The translations under genes and the position numbers were made by a program. From positions 62,001 through 126,000 of the forward strand of contig JAGIBP010000004.1 of NCBI GenBank assembly GCA_017744285.1: DNA of 64,000 bases, written 5' to 3'. The DNA comes from Variovorax sp. (GTDB lineage: Bacteria > Pseudomonadota > Gammaproteobacteria > Burkholderiales > Burkholderiaceae_C). Under the pieces are notes generated by a model. The model did no database searches and was not told the DNA's origin. It saw only the letters and a program-made list of their open reading frames with translations. Below, piece after piece: positions 26,931 through 33,551 of this stretch. The first letter of the stretch is position 1, and each line of letters starts with the position of its first letter.

Positions 26931-29692
26931 CGGCTGGCGCATTCCGTTCGGGCGGCGGCGTCTGCATCGCACCGGGGCGCCGCGTCGGCACCTTGCCGGG
27001 ATGCGTGGTAGAGCCGCAGCCACAGTGCGTAGCCGATATCCTCCGACCAGTAGAAGCGCCGCACGGTCGCGCTCAGGTCGTTGTGGTAAAGCAGCACGGG
27101 CGTGCTGGCGACCAGTGCGAAGTCCCGCGCCGCGATCTCCCACAGCAGGCGCGATGCCTGCGCCTGCTGCGCCGGCGTGGGCGGGGCGGCATGCATCTGC
27201 CCGAGCAGCCGCGCGGCCTGCACCCAATGCTCCTGGCCGGGCACGTCGGAGCGCAGCCGCGGGGGCGGCAGCTCCAGCGCGCAGCCGGCGCGTTCCAGGT
27301 CCGCCAGACGCAGGATCGCCATGGGCGGGGCGCCGGCGTAGTAGACCCAGAGCCCGTCATCCGAGGCCCGGGCCGCCAGCGCCCGGCACAGGGCCGCGGC
27401 CGCGGGAGGATCCTCCTGCGCGAGCAGCATGAGGATGTGCATCTGGATGACCAGGTCGGCCGGATTCGGGTCGCGTCCCGGGTCCAGGCACTGGTAGTGG
27501 TCGCGCTCGGCGAGCCAGGTCCGGTACAGCCCGTCGGGCCGGCGGAAGCGCTGCAGGGTCGCGATGGCGCGAGGCAGCAGGCTCCTGTCGGACGCGGGCG
27601 CGAGCCGCCACGCGAGGGCCGTGTCGTCCGAATCGGGCGTGATCGCGCACCCCAGCACCCCGATGGTGGGCGCGTCGGGCCGGCCGTGGTAGCGCACCAG
27701 GCCGTCCGGCTCGATCTGGCCTGCGAGGTAGGCGCGCGCCTTCGCCAGTGCGGTGGCGAGGGGTGGATCGCCTCCGACCGGCCCCGCGACATCGAGCATG
27801 ACCGCGTTCAGGTAGGTGTTCAGCTCGCGCTGCGGCTTGTCGTAGTCCGTGCCGCTGGTGAAGGTGGTGAGCCAGTAGCCGTGCGCCTGCTGGTGCGCCG
27901 CCAGACGCTGCGCCGCGAGACGGGCCCAGCGCTCCAGCACCGGGTCGCGCCCATCGACCGGCGTGGACGCCGGGACCTCGAAGGGGCGCAGCCGCAAGAG
28001 CCGCGGCTCCGCGCCGGGGTCCGGTCGCACCAGGACGGCGAGCGAATGGGTGCCCGGCGCGAGCCAGTCGGCCGCGAACCGGACCCGCCAGCCCGCGGGG
28101 CGGGGCTCGCCCAGCGTGCGGACCACGTCGGGCCGGGTGAAGAACTCGGCCGTGCCGGCGACGAAGCGCCCGTCGACGAGCACCGAGATGTCCGAGGGCG
28201 AGCGCGAATCCACGAGCGCCCATCCCGCGGCATCGATCTGCCTGTCGGTGCGCCCGGCGAGTTCGCTGCCGTCCCCCGCGACCTCGGCCACCTCGATCAG
28301 GTCGACGTTGCCGCGCAGCGTGCGCAAGAGGTCGGGCGCTGCGCGCGGATGCCCGAGCTCGGCGACGAAGGGGGCGTTCCGGGGCTGCCACATCCCGTGC
28401 ATCCGTTGGTCGCCGCGCGCCTGCACCAGCATGACGTCTACCGTGCCGAGGTACCAGAAGGCCCCCACGGCCTGGATCGCGATGGCGGCCCCGCAGGCGA
28501 TGCCGAACACCATGCGCCCCGGCCGGGACAGCGCGGCCACGACCGGCGCAAGCAGCCAGAACAGCATCGGCAGCATGTCGCCGAGCCAGCGCGGCCCATA
28601 GGACACGCCCTGGCGCCAGTCGACCGTGGCGTAGAGGACGACCTGCGCCACCCAGGCGGCAGCGATCGCCAGGGTCAGCGCCCGATTCGCCTTGTCGCGC
28701 CAGGCCGCCGCGAACAGGCACGGCAGCACCAGCAGGAAGGGCGAGAAGACGAACAGCCCGCGGGTGGGGCTGAACAGCAGCCCCAGGACGCCGCCGAGGA
28801 AGTCGTCGTTGTAGTTGGCCGGCCGCACGAGCAGCGCGTAGCCGCCGGCGATGTGGCCCACCGCGATCAGGTTATAGGCGGCGGTCAGCCCGGCGGGCAC
28901 CAGTGCGGTCGCCACCAGGAGCAGGCGAAGCGGCCCCGCCCACCACAGGCCGTACAGGCCGAGCGCCGCCCCGAGGATGGCATCGGGCGGCCGGTTCGCG
29001 GCCATCATGCCGCACAGCAGGCCGGCCACGGCCACGCGCAGGGCGGTGCGCGGGCCGGTCAGCAGCAGCATCGCCGCGACCACGAGAAGCTGCGCCAGCC
29101 CATGCACCCAGAGCGCCTGGCTGCTGATCGCCCAGGTGGTGGTGCCGAAAGCGTAGACGAGGCTCAGGCCGCAGGCCATGGCGGGCGGCCCGCGCCGCCG
29201 CAGCAGCAGGTAGAGCAGGCCGGCCGACGCCGCGGCGATCAGCGACGCGACCAGCTTCTCCATGAGCCGCGCGACGTGGTCGAAGAGGTGGGGGTCCCAG
29301 CCGCGCGCATCGAGGTAGGCGACCGCGGGCACATAGAGCGGCGCGATGACGACCGGCAGGAGGACGGGATAGGTCGACACTTGGTGGCCGTCCTGCCCGC
29401 GCGTGATCCAGAAGGCCGAGGTGTGGTGGCCCCGTTCCAGCGGAGCCTGCCGGCCCTGGGCGACGGTGTCCACGATCGGGTCGAGGAGCACGGTGTGGTG
29501 GCGCAGGATCGAGAACGGCAGGTAGCGTGCCGCATAGGTATCGGCCGCCGGCATCGCGCGCAGGTTGGCGTTGTACACGGCGAAGCTGAACAGCCCGATG
29601 AAGAGCGCGATGACGATGTCGCGCCAGCCGGCGTTCGCGCCGCGCGCCCCCGTGGGGGGCGCCGGGGGAGCGTCCGTGGCGCGCTTCATCAT
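26927..29692 (-). CDS. Multi-spanning GT-C-like membrane protein fused to C-terminal alpha-toroid (terpene cyclase/prenyltransferase-repeat-like) domain
   Basis: MMKRATDAPP...WRDIVIALFIGLFSFAVYNANLRAMPAADTYAARYLPFSILRHHTVLLDP; about 10 TM; C-term repeats EPDGLVRY, RPDGLYRTW, SDDGLWVYY and DSDDTALAWRL; true start inside ORF 26927..30265. Confidence 0.75.
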   Translation of the reverse strand: MMKRATDAPPAPPTGARGANAGWRDIVIALFIGLFSFAVYNANLRAMPAADTYAARYLPFSILRHHTVLLDPIVDTVAQGRQAPLERGHHTSAFWITRGQDGHQVSTYPVLLPVVIAPLYVPAVAYLDARGWDPHLFDHVARLMEKLVASLIAAASAGLLYLLLRRRGPPAMACGLSLVYAFGTTTWAISSQALWVHGLAQLLVVAAMLLLTGPRTALRVAVAGLLCGMMAANRPPDAILGAALGLYGLWWAGPLRLLLVATALVPAGLTAAYNLIAVGHIAGGYALLVRPANYNDDFLGGVLGLLFSPTRGLFVFSPFLLVLPCLFAAAWRDKANRALTLAIAAAWVAQVVLYATVDWRQGVSYGPRWLGDMLPMLFWLLAPVVAALSRPGRMVFGIACGAAIAIQAVGAFWYLGTVDVMLVQARGDQRMHGMWQPRNAPFVAELGHPRAAPDLLRTLRGNVDLIEVAEVAGDGSELAGRTDRQIDAAGWALVDSRSPSDISVLVDGRFVAGTAEFFTRPDVVRTLGEPRPAGWRVRFAADWLAPGTHSLAVLVRPDPGAEPRLLRLRPFEVPASTPVDGRDPVLERWARLAAQRLAAHQQAHGYWLTTFTSGTDYDKPQRELNTYLNAVMLDVAGPVGGDPPLATALAKARAYLAGQIEPDGLVRYHGRPDAPTIGVLGCAITPDSDDTALAWRLAPASDRSLLPRAIATLQRFRRPDGLYRTWLAERDHYQCLDPGRDPNPADLVIQMHILMLLAQEDPPAAAALCRALAARASDDGLWVYYAGAPPMAILRLADLERAGCALELPPPRLRSDVPGQEHWVQAARLLGQMHAAPPTPAQQAQASRLLWEIAARDFALVASTPVLLYHNDLSATVRRFYWSEDIGYALWLRLYHASRQGADAAPRCDADAAARTECASR

Positions 29693-30765
29693 CGCCGCGA
29701 CAGCCTGTAGGCCACACGGCGGCAGTGCGCGTTCCACGCCGCCGCGCCGGCCTCCTGCCAGGTGAAGCCCGCCGCCTCGAAGGCCGCCTGGAGCGCCGGT
29801 TCGTTGATGATCATCATGCTGCGGTTGCCGTCCTGGAGCGCGACCGCCGGCGAGACGAAGGCATCGGCCAGCACCCAGCCTTGCGTGGCCAGGAGACGGT
29901 GGATCTCCGCCAGCATCCCCTGGATCTCGCCGAGCCCCAGGTGGGTGAAGACGGAGGCCAGATAGATGAGGTCGAAGACCTCGCCTTCGAGGGGAAGGCG
30001 GGTCGCCTCGTTGCGCAGGAAACGGAAATTCGCCTGGGGAAAGCGCCGCCTGCAGAAGGCGACCGCTTCCTCGGCGATGTCGGTGCCGACATAGGCGCCC
30101 CCCGGCGACAGGGCCGCCGACAGCGGCTCGGTCAGCTGGCCGGTGCCGCAGCCGATGTCGAGGATGCGCGCATCGGCGCGCAGCCCGAGCTGCTGCAGCC
30201 TCGCCAGCTTGGCGCGCCCCTGGGCCTCGTACTCCTCGCGCGTGGCGGGGCCGACGATGGACCACCAGTCCCGCTCGAGGTCCGCCTTCGCATAGGCGTC
30301 CCGATAGTCGAAGTCGACCCCCGCTGTGCCGCCCGACAGCCGCCTGCGCAAGCCGATGCAGGCCCCCTGCGGCGCCCAGGGCTTGCCCTCCGGCGTCTCC
30401 AGCAGGAGGCCGATGCGCACGTCGAGCGAACTGTTGATGGGCGCGGCGATCTCGGCATGCAAGGTCGTGTCGTCCCCCGGCGCCAGCGGCGGGATCGCCA
30501 TCAACGGCTGCCGCGCGACCTCCACTTCCGGATTCGCGTCGGCGAGGGTCCAGCGCAGCAGCAGCCGCGCGGGCGGCGATGGGTGCCGGCCCGTGTTGCG
30601 GCAGGCGAGCCGCACGCCGATCGGCACGCCGACCTGGGGTTCCCGCGCGAAGGCCAGCAGCGACAGCCGGAGTTCCGCGCCGCTTCCCAGCGCGTAGCGG
30701 CAGGCCGCCGCATCGCCGCCGTCCTCCGTCGCGCGGCCGATGTCCTTCAACAGGCGCCTCAGCAT
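29689..30765 (-). CDS. Class I SAM-dependent methyltransferase with extra N-terminal beta-rich domain
   Basis: ARILDIGCGTGQLTEPLSAALSPGGAYVGTDIAEEAVAFCRRRFPQANFRFL; ~150 aa upstream of the MTase core; stop overlaps next ATG (ATGA). Confidence 0.85.
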   Translation of the reverse strand: MLRRLLKDIGRATEDGGDAAACRYALGSGAELRLSLLAFAREPQVGVPIGVRLACRNTGRHPSPPARLLLRWTLADANPEVEVARQPLMAIPPLAPGDDTTLHAEIAAPINSSLDVRIGLLLETPEGKPWAPQGACIGLRRRLSGGTAGVDFDYRDAYAKADLERDWWSIVGPATREEYEAQGRAKLARLQQLGLRADARILDIGCGTGQLTEPLSAALSPGGAYVGTDIAEEAVAFCRRRFPQANFRFLRNEATRLPLEGEVFDLIYLASVFTHLGLGEIQGMLAEIHRLLATQGWVLADAFVSPAVALQDGNRSMMIINEPALQAAFEAAGFTWQEAGAAAWNAHCRRVAYRLSRR

Positions 30766-30790
30766 GCCGAGGGCCTCTCCGGCCGCGTGT

Positions 30791-33463
30791 TCATCGCAGC
30801 CCCGGCGGATCGTGGCGCAGCCGGCGGGCATGGCGCCAGCGGCGCCAGCGCGCCATGAGGCTGTTCAGGAGTGCACCGATGCGGTATTGCTGCTTGATCT
30901 CGTTCGGCCCCGCGGCCACCCCTTGGGCCAGGGTCAGCGTGTCGGTGATCCCCATGCGCCACACGATGGCAGGCACCCGGGGCAGCCGTGCCATGTAGTA
31001 GCCCGGGAAGCGCAGCATGTCGGTGGCGAGCCGCGCGGCGGACGATCGGGTGGGCAGCGGTGCGGGGGCGCCGCGGGCGTGCGAGGAGGGCGCCGCAGCC
31101 CCGCCCTGGCGCCGCAGGTGCAGGCGCGCCGAGCGCTCGATGCGCAGGAGGCGCTCGCGCATCGCGCCGCCGACAGCGGCCTCGCCGTAGAGGCGCGCCA
31201 CCGTCTCCGCGCCGGCCCGGCCGATCGCCGCGCGCCAGGCCTTGTCGGTCCAGACCCGGCGCATCAGATGCGCGGCCGCGTCCAGCCGCGGCTCCGCCCA
31301 GAGCGTGCCCGCCGGATACGGACCGTGCGCGCGCGTGGCGGCGACGAGGTCGTAGGGAACGAGCGCCGCGTTGTCGGCGGTGGTGAAGTCGGCGTTGCCG
31401 CTCCAGCCGGTCGCCACGACCGGCAGCCCGTGAGCCATGGCCTCGGCAATGGACAGGCCGAAGCCCTCGGCGCGGTGCAGCGAGACGAAGCTGTCGGCGC
31501 TCGCGACGAGGCGCAGGTTGTCGCCGCTGCCCAGGGCTTCGTCGAAGACCGAGATCCGCTGGCCGGCCGCCGCGCTGCGCAGGCGGTCCACGAGGCCGGG
31601 CTCGGCGTGCCCGTTGAGCAGCTTGAGCACGAGGCGCACCGGCTCGTGCGGCGAGAACGCCTGGGTGAAGGCCGCGATCACGCCCTCGGGGTTCTTGCGG
31701 AAGCTGACCGACGCGGCGTCGAATTGGAAGAGAAAGACGAATTCCTCTTCCGTGACCTCGGGCAGGTGCCTTGCCAGCCATGCGCGGTCGCGCCGGGCGC
31801 GGGGCGGTCGCACCATGGGCGGCATCACCAGCACCGGCACGGTCGCCTTGGCCCGGATCGCATCGGCGACGAATTGCGTCGCGACCCAGATCTCGTCCAC
31901 CAGGTCGAAGCGATTCGTCCAGGCCTCGGGGAACTCCGGCGTCTCCCAGTACCAGCAGCCGATGCGATAGCTGTCGGCCAACGGGCGCGGCAGCGCCGCC
32001 AGCACGCCCGGCAGGACATCCGCGTTGCAGCCGAGAAGGGTGATCGGCGCGACCTGCATCTCCCGCGCGGTGGCGACGGCATAGTCGCCCATCGGCGCCG
32101 CGGCGGCGGCCGAAATGTCGTGCGTGCGCACCGCGACACCCGCGGCGTGCAGCGCGGCGATGCTCTGCCGCGCCGCCTCGCCGACACCGAGGTGCGAGCG
32201 CAGGTAGCCGACGTAGTTGACGCTCGGCGCGCCCCGGGCGACCGCGCCCGCGATGCGCTCCACCAGGCGGGGGGAGAGGCCGGCCTCCGCGACGCCCGAG
32301 CCGCGCATCCATGACGACAGCCCGCCCGCATCGCGGCCGTCGTCGTAGGCGGCGGCGACATCGACCCGCAGGCGCAGCAGTTGCCGCACGTAGCGCGGGA
32401 CGTGGTCGCCGGGCGCGGTCGCCATGGCCCAGTCCAGGACGCCGGGGTCTTCGAGGGGATCGCCCAGGTCGCGGCCTTCGGCCACCGCCTGGCGGTACAG
32501 CGCGCGGCAGATGGCGTCCCATGCGGTGCCGTCGCGGAACGCGGCGCGCGGCGCCTCGATCGCGCGGAAGGCCTCGGCGCCGGCCTGCACGAGCGCGTTC
32601 GCGTAGTCCTCGAGCAATCGCGGCGCATCGCCCGGCGCACGCCTGCCGAACCGGGTCTCGTGTTTCGAGATCCTCTGCTGTCCGGGCGTGAAGCCGCTGA
32701 AGTGGAAGAAGATCAGGTCGCGGTGCTCGCCCTCGCGGCTCTCGACCTGCCAGCGGCCGCCGACATGGCGGGGGGTGCGTTCGTGCAGGTTCCAGTAGGC
32801 GACGTTGAAGCCGGGGTGTTCCAGCACCGCGCTGTTGCGCACCAGCAGCGGGGCGTAGTCCATCCACTTCTGGTCGGTGAAGACGCCTTCGCGCACATCG
32901 TGCAGGCAGTGGCGATGGAGCTTCGCGTCCCACCAGTCGAGCAGCGCGCGCGCCTGCGGCGTGTCGCGCAGCGCCGCGAAGCCCAGGTTGTACATGCCGG
33001 CGCGCAGGATCGCGAGGTCGTCGGGCTGCAAGCCGTCGTCCGGCAGCGGGCTGAGGAGGTGCGGCGTCAGCACCAGCGCGTCATCCGATTCGTCGCCGCG
33101 CCAGAAGAGGTCGAGCCGCTGGTAGACGCGGATGTCGGGGTCCAGGTAGATCGCCCGCCGCGCCCCGCGGTCGAACAGGAAGCGGAAGCACGCGGGCTTC
33201 ACGCTCGTGGCGAACTCGAGGATGTCGTAGTGCGCCCGCCGGTGATTCCATTCGCGACGCTCGAAGGCGCGCTCGGCCGGAACGATGACGAGGTGGTCGG
33301 GCAGCGACACGCCCTCGGGGAGCGCATCGAGCAGGAAGACGACGAGCCGCTGGCCGGGGTGGTGCTCGCCGATCGACGCACCGAGGACGCTGGCCTGGGC
33401 CAGGTAGTTGCTCGCGGCGATGGTGAAGATGGCGGGCTCGTGATCGAAACCGGGTTCACTCAT
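30791..33463 (-). CDS. Two-domain glycosyltransferase: N-terminal GT-A/GT8-like (DxD) + C-terminal GT4
   Basis: FTIAASNYLAQASVLGASIGEHHPGQRLVVFLLD...AIYLDPDIRVYQRL; C-term NPEGVIAAFTQAF...ADSFVSLHRAEGFGLSIAEAMAHGLPVVATGWSGNADFTT; alternative start 33478. Confidence 0.85.
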   Translation of the reverse strand: MSEPGFDHEPAIFTIAASNYLAQASVLGASIGEHHPGQRLVVFLLDALPEGVSLPDHLVIVPAERAFERREWNHRRAHYDILEFATSVKPACFRFLFDRGARRAIYLDPDIRVYQRLDLFWRGDESDDALVLTPHLLSPLPDDGLQPDDLAILRAGMYNLGFAALRDTPQARALLDWWDAKLHRHCLHDVREGVFTDQKWMDYAPLLVRNSAVLEHPGFNVAYWNLHERTPRHVGGRWQVESREGEHRDLIFFHFSGFTPGQQRISKHETRFGRRAPGDAPRLLEDYANALVQAGAEAFRAIEAPRAAFRDGTAWDAICRALYRQAVAEGRDLGDPLEDPGVLDWAMATAPGDHVPRYVRQLLRLRVDVAAAYDDGRDAGGLSSWMRGSGVAEAGLSPRLVERIAGAVARGAPSVNYVGYLRSHLGVGEAARQSIAALHAAGVAVRTHDISAAAAAPMGDYAVATAREMQVAPITLLGCNADVLPGVLAALPRPLADSYRIGCWYWETPEFPEAWTNRFDLVDEIWVATQFVADAIRAKATVPVLVMPPMVRPPRARRDRAWLARHLPEVTEEEFVFLFQFDAASVSFRKNPEGVIAAFTQAFSPHEPVRLVLKLLNGHAEPGLVDRLRSAAAGQRISVFDEALGSGDNLRLVASADSFVSLHRAEGFGLSIAEAMAHGLPVVATGWSGNADFTTADNAALVPYDLVAATRAHGPYPAGTLWAEPRLDAAAHLMRRVWTDKAWRAAIGRAGAETVARLYGEAAVGGAMRERLLRIERSARLHLRRQGGAAAPSSHARGAPAPLPTRSSAARLATDMLRFPGYYMARLPRVPAIVWRMGITDTLTLAQGVAAGPNEIKQQYRIGALLNSLMARWRRWRHARRLRHDPPGLR

Positions 33464-33551
33464 CGAGGCGAGGCGCATCGTTCTCTGGTTGACTTGGAAG
33501 AGGCGCGCATTCTAGGGGTTCGTGCGGCCTCGCCCGGCCGGGTGGGGCGTC

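Noticed and set aside
26993-29710. 905-aa plus-strand ORF
   Set aside because: Antisense shadow of the membrane fusion gene; Arg/Gly/Glu/His-rich with no motif
26927-30265. 1112-aa plausible giant fusion with methyltransferase region
   Set aside because: The first ~190 aa are an alternate frame of the methyltransferase; an ATGA junction at 29692/29689 marks the true start
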